Source: Cyclaneusma minus (Eukaryota > Ascomycota > Leotiomycetes > Marthamycetales > Marthamycetaceae). Taken from it: a DNA stretch of 64,000 nucleotides. Every line of letters starts with the position of its first letter. Position 1 is the stretch's first letter. A program made the translations under genes and the position numbers. This document shows, one piece after another, positions 50,465 to 60,534 of the stretch. The stretch lies in NCBI GenBank assembly GCA_037179335.1, contig JAKZHN010000016.1, positions 1-64,000 on the forward strand, read 5' to 3'. Under the pieces are notes generated by a model. The model saw nothing but the letters and a program-made list of their open reading frames with translations, did no database searches and was not told the DNA's origin.

Positions 50465-50724
50465 TCACGGTTCGGCAGTTAGAGATTGGCCAACTGGGCT
50501 CCTAGAAATGTCTTGCAGGCGATGGTTAATATATGAGACTCTCATGTCTGGGTCGAGGTTGAGTACAGAGGCATCAAGTAACTCCATGTGCGGCGTGATC
50601 TTGTTATGTCGAACCTCGAAGTCCGATTGTTCATTGATAGAGTTGAGGCCATCTGTTCCTGACAAGTCGTAAGCAATGGTACCTGGCCAATAGATCGTCG
50701 ATTATTGAGCTGAGTTTTGATCAT
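50465..50724 (-). pseudogene. Small ORF related to one at 52.4 kb
   Basis: Two overlapping frames (about 60 and 65 codons) with no clear splice. The 3' end (AACTGCCGAACCGTGACAGA, TTTGCTTTT) matches the 3' end of the open frame at 52.4 kb (AACTGCCGAAGCGTGGCTGA, TTTACCTTT), so the two stretches are copies of one sequence. The peptide is not recognised. Probably a degraded copy. Confidence 0.35.
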
Positions 50725-51128
50725 TCAAGAAATTCCAAGGAGCTAGAAACATGGTGTCAAATCTAGAAGACATGTCTCATTAGAAACGAACCAAGGGGTT
50801 GTCAATAGTTGCGAGCTAGCTACTAATGTGCTTTCAACAAGATATTAGATCGTTGAGCATATACGCTCCCATTGAGAACAGACCCCGCGTGTGCCAGTTT
50901 GGGTGACGGATTAGGAGAAGCCCCATAAAAAACCCAAAATCACTGCGGTCAGATGGATGACAGAAGCCCCTGGCTAACCTCGAAATATCCCAGCAAAACT
51001 TCAACAGACGCGATTTATATAGTAAAGGAATGAAAAGAACACCAATTGGGAGCGATACACTTGAGCAAGCAATAAATGTTGAAGGAAAAATGACTAAACA
51101 ACCAACAAAACTTGCTTCTCAGAGATGA
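50725..51128. other. Intergenic, no gene seen
   Basis: Balanced composition, no long open frame, and no repeat noticed. Confidence 0.5.
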
Positions 51129-51895
51129 CTAGCTGCGAGCTTTGTCTTCCTTCTCCCACTTTCCAACAAGCTCCAACGACAACGGGAAATAAGTTTCGCA
51201 CCCACGATGCTCCTTCAACAGAGTAGCAAGCCGCTTGAGGTCATCAAAATCTATCTCATGAATGATAGGAAAGGTCACAGTCTCTTGCAGCCACCAACAA
51301 CTCAACCATAAGACGATCAGCCGGCTCATCCGAGGGCCTGTCGCTTTCGTGCAGAGCAAAGCGAACACCATGGTCGTCAGCCTTACCATCAACAGACATG
51401 CCCGCTAGCCTCATGAGTAGGCGGAGTGCCGGCTCCAACCCACCAGGAATCATGCTCAATACTCTGATCTTTCCGACATATGGTTCCATGGCGTTGCTGA
51501 AGGGATCATCCGACTCCGGATAAATACTCCGAAGCTCCTGGGTCTCATATGTATCGTCAATGCTGCGGCGCAGGGCAGCAGCTGTGTCGGTACTGAAATT
51601 CGGATAGGTTTGAAGATGCCTCCTAATCGCCGGAGAGGCCTCTATTTCAGGAGTTAGATCGTTGCATCAGACTTTGAGTAGTGGGGTCTCGCGCAAATAG
51701 GAGAAGGGGTCAAGGTACCTAGGGCGTAGCGATTGGTTATAACGAATGCAGACATCTCATCGAGAATCCTGCTGCGGGTCTCGAGCCCAGAGATGTAGTC
51801 CTCGTCGTACTCTGGTCTCAGACAAGGCTCTTCTCTGATTCTGATTGCCCGGTTCCCGTGCCCGTGGAGAGCAGATCTTGAAGCTCTTTGGACAT
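51129..51895 (-). pseudogene. Array member I, two frameshifts
   Basis: Exon 1 begins at the ATG of MSKELQDLLSTGTGTG (51,895), like member F, but the coiled coil (EDYISGLETRSRILDEMSAF) lies in another frame, so there is a break near 51,820-51,845. The intron 51,642-51,718 (GTACCT, GATCTAAC, AATAG, phase 1) is normal. Exon 2 starts EASPAIRRHLQTYP and keeps LSMIPGGLEPALRLLMRLAG and DRPSDEPADRLMVELLVAAR, then a second break at about 51,270-51,300 moves the ending (DDLKRLATLLKEHRGC, TYFPLSLELVGKWEKE) to another frame. With two breaks it is probably dead, unless they are assembly errors. Confidence 0.75.
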
Positions 51896-52436
51896 GGGAG
51901 GTGACAAGATTGAAGATCCTTGAGTGTTTGATTTCTTGGGCCGTTGCAGAGGAGTGTCGAGCTCGGTGTCTGAGCTAGATGAGTGTTATCTCTTGTTGGA
52001 GGAAGCGGTTGTCTTTGAGGGTCCTGAGGAAGAGGGAGGGCTCATGTTGGCGGAACCACAGGTGTGAGCACCTTTTTTCGAAGGATGCTGTATGGGGGGA
52101 AGTCGTGAAGGTAGGTGGGCGAGAGAGATGATAGTACGAGAATGTCGAATGACGAAACGACTCTTTCAAGTGAATATTGTGATGGTCGGGTATCTTTATG
52201 AGGCCGGCAGAAAAGAAAAGGTGACGAAGCACAGAGTAGGAAGAGAGGATTGAAGATGTGAGGGAATGTGGCCCTCTTCAACAACTTCGCATCTCAGGTC
52301 ACATGTCAGGTAATGAAATTAGAAACCCAATCAAGGCCTGTAAACCCTAAGCTCATCTATGAGTCACACTAATTGCCAAGTGTGGGGAGAACAAGGCGAG
52401 GACGTGCTTCACTAGAAAGTTATGTGCAAAGGTAAA
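51896..52436. promoter_or_regulatory. 5' flank of member I
   Basis: CT-rich on the minus strand (CTCTTCC, CTTTTCTTTTC), as expected for a fungal promoter region. The overlapping small frames at 51,975-52,284 look like by-products of that composition. Confidence 0.4.
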
Positions 52437-52750
52437 TCAGCCACGCTTCGGCAGTTGAGCGGTTTTCACAAGTGGCATAATCGACCAGGGACCATGCGAA
52501 CAAAGCTCATTGATCAAAATTGCCAGCCCTTCCTCGTTCCTTTTCTCGTGCCATTTTTGGAGGAAGGATAGGAAAAGGTGGTCCGTAGCCCCCAAGTTAT
52601 TCACCGAATTTCTCATAATCAACTGGTGAACTACCACATCATTGTACGACTATCAATGAGTAGGAACTCACCAAGTCCTTGGGAATACAGCTGGCCACTG
52701 AACTGTGCAAAGTTATCACTCGCGAGTGCGAAATGATCAATGTGACTTCA
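52437..52750 (-). CDS. Candidate two-exon small gene, unrecognised
   Basis: The minus-strand frame 52,437-52,637 ends LVKTAQLPKRG. A strong donor (GACTTG then GTGAGT) at about 52,672 and an acceptor (ATGATGTGGTAG) at about 52,630 could join it to an upstream stretch reading ASDNFAQFSGQLYSQGL (52,670-52,730). The peptide has LFLSFLQKWHEKRNEEGLAI. A related decayed stretch lies at 50.5 kb. Start codon not settled. Confidence 0.35.
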
Positions 52751-52921
52751 AACAGGGCCAAATGAGATTGTCAACTAATCCAGTTACTATTTGTCGATGA
52801 CCCCATAATCTGCAGCCCATACAAACCTTCCACTCTCACTGCAAGCACCGCAAAGACTTCCTTCCCCTTCCGCCGATGTTTGATCCACCTGTTGCTCCCT
52901 GCTCACTCACAAGCCGCTTTG

Positions 52922-54199
52922 TTAAATTTGTGTCAACTCTCCACCCTCCTTCAACACCTTCATCCGCCTCTTGATATAATCAGACTCCAGCTCACCAGTA
53001 AGACGAGCTTGTCTAATCTCCAGATTCTGACGAGCATTCTTCAAAGCCGCAGCAGCATCCGGCCCCTTCTGAGATCGAAGAAAGACGACTTCGCTAGCAA
53101 GTTGCTGACAGGCAAGCAGATAGTCTGTAAGGCGAGACGAGTTCAAATCAGAGACCTAGTCCCAGTAAGCCACCAAAACCACATGAAAATATCTGGAGAC
53201 ACATACCAAGATGCATCCATAACGCGATGTCCCCTTCTTCTTACAATCTCCGCACTTGTTCGAGTTGACACTGCCTGCCCAAAAGCAGACAAGATTAGGA
53301 CAATCGTAGTACGCTTTGGCACAGAGAGTGCAGCACCGGCGAGGCCCAAGGCTAATATCGTGATTGTGATATTCTTGCTGGGCGGTAAGGGGTACTTCTG
53401 CGCGAGTCTGCGTCTTCTGCCGGCTCGCAGTTGGTCGATGAAGATGCGGAGGCCGGGATCAGTGGCCTCGATTGGTTGGCCAAATGGAACGGGCTGGGTG
53501 GGTTCGTGAGAGAAAGGGACAGATTGGGCGGGACGGGGCACTGAAAAGAGTCAGTGAGCCAATCCTAGACGGTTCTTGGAAGCTAGAGACGAGTTACCTT
53601 CTTCCGTTCTCAGACCCAGAGCTACTTTTCGGAGGTGTTCTTCATCTTTCTTTTCTTTCTTCACCAGACGTTGCTCGACCAAGCCTGATAAGCGAGCCTT
53701 GCGCTCTTCACGGTCTTTACGCTTCTGCGCTTTCTCGTCCAAGATAGGGGAACTGCTAGACTGAGTTGGATTTTGACATTGTTCTTTCTCTTCCTCTTCA
53801 TTTGAATCACCGAAGGGATCGCAATGAAAATGCATAGCTTCGACGTCTGCGGCACACCTGCGACGACAACGTCGTTTCTCATCAGGGCCTGTGAATACAT
53901 AGGTCAGCACTATCGGCGAGTTGCATGGAAACCAGGCATTGCTCACTCTGAGAGAATCCTTTTCTGGAGGATTCAACGAACGCAGGGAGAAGGTTTCTTC
54001 GCGGTGTGGATATGGGAGACACCGGACGCGAGGAGTTCTCTCTCGTGTCTGCCGAGTCCTTTGGCTTGGGGGAGTCGATTCCAGCATCCGAGATGAACGA
54101 GTGGTGCCTTTTCTTGCCAGGAGGTACGAGTGGAGAAGGAGAGGTGAGATCAATGATATCGGCGAGGGGTTCCCTCTTGACTTGTGCCATTGGAGTCAT
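52922..54199 (-). CDS. Array member K, SIM, sumoylation motif, Cys cluster
   Basis: A divergent member. Five exons (53,947-54,199; 53,598-53,888; 53,396-53,540; 53,207-53,351; 52,922-53,155) total 1,068 nt, 355 residues, all junctions GT-AG with matching phases. The N-terminus MTPMAQVKREPLADIIDLTS then PSP holds VKRE, a psi-K-x-E SUMO acceptor consensus, next to IIDLTSPSP, a SUMO-interacting motif; GKKRHHSFISDAG matches the family patch. A highly charged stretch (DREERKARLSGLVEQRLVKK) and DPGLRIFIDQLRAG follow. Exon 4 reads RRCCTLCAKAYYDCP and KCGDCKKKGTSRYGC, two Cx2C groups like fungal zinc-binding clusters. A coiled coil ends the protein. The weak point is the 44 bp intron 3; skipping it and splicing 62 bp further on would lose half the Cys residues. 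DNA or SUMO binding is inference. Confidence 0.68.
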
Positions 54200-55012
54200 C
54201 GTGATATAGGGGATGCGAGTAAGTTGTGATGATAGTTCTTTTTAGAGAGGGGATCTGGGAACTTGGAAGAGTATCACGATTCTCTCGTGAGGGAACAAGA
54301 TGGAATGTGAGATGATACGGAGACCTGGGGAAAGCTGATTAAATAGCAGTATGTGAGAAAGACTCGACTCACCTTGGGGTACGTATCAACTCTTGACCCA
54401 ATCGCGTCTTCAGTCAATCGCGAGATCACATGCAAGTAAACAAAACAATCGAAACTCAAACTGCAGGCCGTGTACTGGAACATCTGATACTTACTTTTCT
54501 GGCTCTGAGCTTGTGCTTGAGTTTCTTGCAGATTGTCAACAATGTCGTGGATTGGTGGTGGTGGATGCATCCTCATGTCGGGCACTTTCATTTCTCGCTG
54601 TGGGAATCGAAACTAGAGCTATGGTGGAGGGCTCTGATTTCTCGCACTTATCCTGCTGTAACGACCAGGCCGGAGGTGCTCTTGATGAGGATTTAGGTTT
54701 CGAGTGACAGATAAGAGCGGGAACGGAAAAGTCTTGTATTCGTGGGAAGCGGGGTTGCAAACTGTTGCCTAATATACAAAGGAACGCGACGGAAACGTAG
54801 AGAAGTCGCGAAGTCAGGTGCAGAACCCACGTGAATTCTGTTTTTGGGAATCAGATGATAGAACCGCGGACAGCAGTTAGTGGTGGTGTGGCGGACACCA
54901 TGAAGACCGGCCAAGAAAACCCGCGAGGCCACGGCACAAGCAATCATATCGTGGGCTACCATCGGAAATGAATGCATGGATGTATTTTGGTTGAGTGACG
55001 AGAATCGTGATT
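54200..55012. other. Intergenic with one candidate first exon
   Basis: Upstream of member K. A frame from an ATG at 54,591 (MKVPDMRMHPPPPIHDIVDN) reaches a strong donor GTAAGT at 54,494 after 97 nt. It could be a first coding exon of K or of a small gene, or part of the 5' leader. A second donor/acceptor pair (GTGAGT at about 54,374, CCCCAG at about 54,331) lies between it and K. 54,700-55,010 shows nothing. Confidence 0.35.
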
Positions 55013-55947
55013 TTAGTGGTTTTGCGGCGGCAGCATTTCCTGCAGCCGGTTCCTTGCCAATGTCCTTCTCTCTTCGCGCGTAGTTCTCATCCTTCTTTTG
55101 TATGCAACTTCGTACTGCTTCATGAGTCGGATAGACTGCGGAAAGTAGGAACGGATGTTGCCGATACTCAAGTTCTCTTGATTCTCTTCCATAACACGCA
55201 AAAGAGCCGGCAGTTGCCAGTCGTCATCCTCCCAGTCGTCCCATCCACAAATTTCCAGAAGGTCGACCAGTAACTCATCAGCTGGCCTGTCTGAAGGCCG
55301 TCTTGCAGACCTTCTTGCCATATTTGGCACGCTACCGCTTGTTGCGCGCGCGCATCCACGGTTCACCCGCCGACCATCTTGCAAACGTCTGCATGAGCTC
55401 GAAGGCGTGGTCAATGCCCATGTCTGTCTGGTAGAGACGTCTGATGTGCGGCAGGATCTCGGCAAACTCGATGCTGAAATCATCGCTGGAGACCTGGCTC
55501 CCGGGCCCGACGGCTCTGGTCAAAAGTCCTGAGTATGTTTTGAGCATCTTGGTGTCTATGGCGTCGCGATATCTGTCGACGCCATGAGGTCCGGCCAGGA
55601 CCTTCTCGAAAATAGGCTCAGGTAGATCTGTCGAGTATTAGCAGATAGCTCCATGGCGAACGCGGTCTTCAATTTGCGTGCGGGGAGTATTGACCGAGCA
55701 TCAAGTTTTGGTCGACAACGAATGAATGCAGTGCCTCCACCTCCTTCTCCAACTCAGCGATTCTCTTGTCTCTAACATCCTCGTCCTCGTTAAGCCGAAC
55801 ACGCCTGCTGGGGCCAGCCTGATCGTCTGCATCGACCGACTCATGAGATCTCTTGAGCTGTCGTCGCAAAGCAGCTATTTCTTCATCCTGTGCTGTCTGG
55901 CGGGCCTCAAGCCTCTGCAAAGATTCCTGGATATATGGTGGTGCCAT
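55013..55947 (-). pseudogene. Array member M, frameshift at a (GC)n tract
   Basis: Exon 1 (55,695-55,947) starts MAPPYIQESLQRLEARQTAQ and holds two coiled-coil stretches (EEIAALRRQLKR and DKRIAELEKEVEALHSFVVD). The intron (GTCAAT to GACAG, branch GCTAATA) is phase 1 at the family position. Exon 2 (55,013-55,627) begins DLPEPIFEKVL and reads SSDDFSIEFAEILPHIRRLY then GIDHAFELMQTFA. The frame breaks at a GCGCGCGCGC run near 55,350; after it RRPSDRPADELLVDLLEI and SYFPQSIRLMKQYE continue in another frame to a stop after MLPPQNH. A change of one GC unit accounts for the shift. It is otherwise intact, so recent decay, allelic variation or a base-calling error are all possible. Confidence 0.75.
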
Positions 55948-56762
55948 TGGTTCTGAAGAAGTACCCACTGAGGAGTATTCGGAATGAGATGCACCAAGTC
56001 CGTGATGCAGAGTTCGAGGGTCGAGGGCTGATAGTGAGTACAAAAGTTCCTACGGGTTCCAAAAGGATTTGTCTCGGAGGCCAAACGCGTGAAGACGTGT
56101 TTTCGCGTAAAGTTGGTCGGTGGCTGGGAGTGGTCCGAGCTCTCATCCGTGCTACTAGTATTCTACACGTACTCTGTGGCTCTGTGATTGCTTGTAGCTG
56201 AGCACACAAGATGTGTCACCGCGAGCCTGCAAATGTATCATGAACTCATCGCTGTTTCATTGTCTTGCGCTCTTTCCGAATAACCATTCTAGTATACAAA
56301 TCGCCAAACCCAATGCCCTCGAACCTTTCAGGAAATCCATGCCAGCAGCTGATATATAATAAAACCATCGCACTTCAGACCAACGCTAGCAAAACCATAG
56401 TAGGTATTCAGCAAACCGAATCGCAATCCAAACGTAGTCTCAGCCGCCCGCTTGAAGAACCAGCAGGAGACTTGCGTGTAGATGCAGACATCCCCCTTGC
56501 CCGGCTTCGTCTTGACAGCTCTCACGGCCTCACGCAGAGGAGCACCGAGCAGTCGAGTCTCCGCGGAGAAGCTTGTAGTGGGCCTCAATGTAGGCCTCTT
56601 TGTCTGACCACGGGCGTGCCTCGAACGTCGATACAATCCAGCACGAAAAGCCTTGCGCCAATCCATGCTTCGCAAAACTTACATCGCATAGGTAGTCCGT
56701 ACTCCGTTATCCCTCCGTAGTCCCTTCGTCGCTGGGAAACTTCGAGACTCGACGAGAGTACA
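55948..56762. other. Intergenic with weak ORFs on both strands
   Basis: The minus-strand frames around 56,330-56,680 include peptides such as ARPWSDKEAYIEAHYKLLRG and, in another frame, KTKPGKGDVCIYTQVSCWFF, which look more gene-like than chance, but stops and frame changes break them. It may be a decayed gene; I cannot name it. Confidence 0.3.
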
Positions 56763-57536
56763 CTAAGCGGCTGACTTGCCAGTAGAATTGTTAGCTGATG
56801 TGCTGGGTACTTTTCCAGCCGAAAGAACCGGGCTCTGTTCGGGGGAGCTCAGCAATGAGGAGCGGTCAACTTCGATTGGTTGCCGTGCGGATTTACCTCG
56901 TTGCTGTGAGGGACCCGCGAGTGGCTCTGTGACGTAGGGCTCGTGTGTAGCTTGGGCTTGTCGAGAATATGAGGCTTGGCCTTGAGAGGCTTGCGAGGGT
57001 GCTGAAGGTAGACCGCGTCTTGGAGCTGGAGCTAGAGCTTGAGTCTGGGCTGTAGCTCGAGCTGGAGCAGATGCAGGGGCATGGGCTGAAGCCTGGTGGG
57101 GAGCAGGCGCCTCAATCTGCTGAGGCACCATCCTAAACCTAGGAAGCCCCAGCTCAATTCCCGTCAACTCAGCCTTAAACCCACTCAAAGTCCCAACATG
57201 TTGCCACCACTGTCGTTTCAGCGCCATATCAATCGTATACCAGCTAGTTCTCGTGTCGTCGGCAGCCACCATGCTGGTTTTGTTGTAGTAGTGGGCCATT
57301 ACCCCTTTTCGAAGATCGCAGACGGCGATGTGTAGGGCTTGCAAAGAGGTTCGGGCGTGCTCGGTCCTGAGGAGTAGGTTGGCTTTGGCGACTCGTTGGT
57401 GCTCGTAGGGGGTGGGGTCCCATTGCTGGAGGAGGGCGAGGGAGTAGTTGGCGCGTTGGATTTGGATGGGGATGGAGGCTTCCATCTCGCAGAGGTTGAG
57501 GATTATGGGTGGCGTGGGGGGTCGGGGAGACGCCAT
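56763..57536 (-). CDS. Unrecognised Pro/Ala/Gln-rich protein
   Basis: Single-exon frame of 257 residues from the ATG of MASPRPPTPPIILNLCEMEA; the frame is open for another 41 codons upstream, but that part looks like CT-rich leader. Residues 20-140 have a compact, possibly helical composition (QIQRANYSLALLQQWDPTPY, ARTSLQALHIAVCDLRKGVM, WYTIDMALKRQWWQHVGTLS). Residues about 145-257 are low complexity: Pro/Ala/Gln/Ser-rich, with PAPHQASAHAPASAPARATA, then QPIEVDRSSLLSSPEQSP. I do not recognise a domain. It lies just beyond the array and in the same orientation but lacks the family motifs. Confidence 0.65.
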   Translation of the reverse strand: MASPRPPTPPIILNLCEMEASIPIQIQRANYSLALLQQWDPTPYEHQRVAKANLLLRTEHARTSLQALHIAVCDLRKGVMAHYYNKTSMVAADDTRTSWYTIDMALKRQWWQHVGTLSGFKAELTGIELGLPRFRMVPQQIEAPAPHQASAHAPASAPARATAQTQALAPAPRRGLPSAPSQASQGQASYSRQAQATHEPYVTEPLAGPSQQRGKSARQPIEVDRSSLLSSPEQSPVLSAGKVPSTSANNSTGKSAA

Positions 57537-59039
57537 GTTTGATGAAGGGTGGCGGAGTGCAGTGAGATGACGGAGCAACTGCGATCTGACGAAGATGTAT
57601 TGATTTGGGAGGGTATGTGGTAGTGGCGATGATTCTTGCACCGGTGGATGAGATCTCAAGGGTTGAGCGAGTTTGGCAGTGACAAGAGAATCAGGAACTG
57701 GTGGACGAGTCCTCGAATGTCAAGAGCTTGATGGTGAAAAGGCTTTCGTGTGCTGACAGATTTCTGTCTTTGTCAAGCCTATCTCGAGGTTTCGTGGAGT
57801 TGGAAAAGAAGAAGGTTCAAGTCAGTAGGAAGAAACGCCTTCTTTTATACCCCCATCCTCCCATTCTCCCATTCAAGTTCTCCCAAACCCATGCATCGTT
57901 CCCCTACACACCGGTTCATCAGACCCTATGATCATACCCTCCACATCTCGAAGCTCCATATATCAAGACACAGTAACCACAAAGCTTGGTTACGTCGAGA
58001 CAATCGTTTGACAGACTTTCGGACCGGGAGAACATCGAACGATTTGTTTGGCTGAAACTCCAACTGTGCTTTGAATGATGATTCTTCGGTTTGACTGCAC
58101 TTCAAGCCGACACCAAATCGCGAAGTTTGGTTGGCGAAGCCTGGGTAGTGATTCGAGACCAGCTCTTTGGACTTGTCATTTACTGCCTTCCAAAGGCAGA
58201 GACATGTCTCAGATGATGCGTCGTGTGGCGAGACAGCCTCGAGATGCTGAGAATGATCAATTTGGAGGTACAAATTCGACTAGATCATGGAAGAGGTAAC
58301 TTTCCCACCCAACATTACCCCTTTTCAGAAATTTCCTTGGAATCGGATCGATAGACAATGTGGTGTCATAGCATGATTCTTTGTCGCTTACCTAGGTCCA
58401 AGAGGTTTGGACCAGCATGCAAGTTAAAAGAACGAATACGTCGACTTTTTCAAGCTCACCGTGAAGGCTCAACGGTCATGGCTACGCTGCTTCGACCGCA
58501 AAGTACCTGTTTGTAGTCGAGATGGGCCAGTTGCCCGCGAATAGTACGGACAAGATAAAGTGTACAAACATACTCATGGGAGCGAATGCAATCTTGAATC
58601 TCTTGTGTGTGAATAGGCAGGCTGAATGCGAATTTATCTGCGTCTCCCAACATTCAGAGAGAACGACAGAGACCAGAGAGTCTCAGTGGTGAGTGGGTTG
58701 CTGGAACGTACTCGAATGATCACTTTGGAGTGGTGTCAAACGGACGTTGCCAGTTGTGATTGATCAAACACTAGCTAGTCATCAGTACCTGGAACCACAC
58801 TGAGTCCTTGCAAATAGCTACATGAGCATCAGCAAACACTATCCTTCCATTTCACGTCAAACAATGAGCTGGAATGCGGTTTTTGGGTTCATAAGATACC
58901 ACATAGAGAGGTAGAATTCTAGCTCTGCTTCCGAAAAACCTTGGGTATTGCAGCATGAGAGTCAAGGAGGGAGCATACACGGACGCGGAGTCTAAGGGCT
59001 GAAAAGCTCATGATGGAGTTCGAAGCCGATAAGAGGGAC
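57537..59039. other. Intergenic, weak ORFs only
   Basis: CT/GA-rich 5' flank of the gene at 56.76-57.54 kb, then DNA without a convincing gene. An ATG frame on the minus strand at 58,456-58,653 (65 codons, MLGDADKFAFSLPIHTQEIQ) and a frame at 57,932-58,273 without ATG are the longest; neither shows a motif I know. Confidence 0.4.
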
Positions 59040-59976
59040 TCAATTCGCAGCTGGTTTCAGAGCATACATCCTCACCGGATATAGCTCCGGCGGAAAGCCC
59101 TTCTGCAGATCCGTCCTGACGAGTTTCAAGCCCGCGTTCTCGAATATTTGGCGGAACTTGACATCAGATCTTCGAAGAATGAGTTAGTACTACAAAAAGA
59201 TGGTCATCACGTTGCCCACAGGGAACGACTCACCTTGTAACACTGCTGTCAGTGTCATCATACTGGTCTTGTCCCTCACCCCATGGACCGCCTGACAAGA
59301 CCAGATTCTCCTTCACGACCACCACTCCCCCTTTTCGCAAGCCGTCTCGGCACCTCTTCAGATACTCCGTCAGCTGATCGTCCGTCAGATGACCTAGACA
59401 CCACTGGTTCCAAATCAAATCATAGCCCTCCTCATCATCATACTCCACCGTACCATCATGCTCGCCATTCCCCTCCTTCCCCTCCACCTTCCCCCTCGGA
59501 TCCCAGCTCTCCAAGCCCACATTAACCACCTTCCCCAGCCCCTCCAACTCACCCCTCCTCTTCACCAAGCCCTCCGTAAACTTCGCCACCGGCTCCACAA
59601 CATCAACCCTCTCAGCCACACTAAGCAACAAGCCCTCAGTAATCCTGCCAATGCCAGCACCACAATCCACGGCTTTCTTGACGCGCTGGTTGGCTTTCTT
59701 GCCAATGTTCAAGCGGGCAAGGAAAGTACGAGAGCCTTGGAGGTCGACGCGAGAGACGTTGGGGAAGCCGCCGAGCATGCCGTTTACGTCGGCGTCTACG
59801 GAGTTCCAGTACATGAGGGAGGAAGCGCTGGAGATTTGCGAATCTGGGGGTGGAGGTGGGGGCGTTGGGTTGTCGTCCGGGGTTGGCGATGGTGAGGGTG
59901 AGGACGTTGGATTGTCGTCCGGGGTTGGCGATGATGAGGGTAAGGGGAGTGGAGAAGTACATGGTACAGCCTCCAT
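59040..59976 (-). CDS. Alpha-N-methyltransferase NTM1/METTL11A family
   Basis: A class I S-adenosylmethionine methyltransferase that methylates the alpha-amine of proteins starting Xaa-Pro-Lys after Met removal; ribosomal proteins are the known fungal targets. Exons 59,234-59,976 and 59,040-59,169 give 290 residues; the 64 bp intron has GTGAGT, a perfect TACTAAC branch site and GAAG. Family marks: YWNSVDADVNGMLGGF (residues about 57-72), GSRTFLARL, the SAM-binding DCGAGIGRITEGLL, VDVVEPVAKFTE, the substrate-pocket NQWCLGHLTD, and GGVVVVKENL then DSSVTRSDVKFRQIFENAGL across the splice. The first 54 residues are an unusual Ser/Pro tail with two PTPDDNPT repeats; known members start close to the domain. 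Expected in cytosol and nucleus. Confidence 0.93.
59852..59945 (-). repeat. In-gene tandem repeat in the Ser/Pro tail
   Basis: Two imperfect units of about 48 bp encode the doubled PTPDDNPT segment near the start of the methyltransferase. On the plus strand they show as two copies of TTGTCGTCCGGGGTTGGCGA. Confidence 0.85.
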
Positions 59977-60534
59977 GGTTCTGGAGAATAAAGCTTGACG
60001 ATGTGAGGACTATGGTGTTTGCAGGCCGTTGTGGGAGCGTTGCGAATTGATGTGGAGTACTTTTCTGATGGCGGAGATAGCTATCAGAGCAGGCAAGCTG
60101 GGTAACTCGGTGGCTAGGCTGTTGCGTGGAAGGTACGGTTTGATCACGATGTGTTTATTTGTATGGATTCAAGTTGTTGTTGGAGAAATGCCAGCACTCA
60201 ACGATTTTCTCGTGCATGCATTTTGCAGCAGCATGCTTGGCGCGGCATGACGTATCGTGCTATAGGGTACTTGTATCATTTTGAAATGTGAGGCAAGAGC
60301 GATCGCCAGAATCTCAGGCAGCTGAATCCTTGGTCCAGAAGGAACGACTCTGCAGAGAAGCATCACTAATCCTCAAAATTGCCGCTTTGGGAAACTCTGT
60401 TCAAGCAAAAAAAAGAAGCCTAGCACACGTGTCTTGGTTGCACAACGGTGTTAGCAACTGTCATGTCACCGTCAAGATCGTGTCATCTTGGCCGTCACAG
60501 CGCACACCCCCTTCGGGCCGTTCGGTCCCAAGTC
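59977..60534. other. 5' flank of the methyltransferase, no gene seen
   Basis: Mixed composition; only short overlapping frames without motifs. Confidence 0.45.

Noticed and set aside
53551..54153. 200-codon ORF across exons of K as one continuous gene
   Set aside because: It includes intron sequence (GTGAGC to TTCACAG) and its start is not shared with the family; the spliced model fits motifs and phases better.
43940..55947. NLR, HET or other known fungal defence genes
   Set aside because: No NACHT, NB-ARC, HET or ankyrin motif is visible in any member; the shared motifs do not match those families.
57096..57335. Plus-strand ORF of 79 codons
   Set aside because: Antisense to the 257-residue minus-strand frame; no motif.
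59283..59998. Plus-strand ORFs of 80-145 codons
   Set aside because: They are antisense to the methyltransferase exon, which has clear family motifs.
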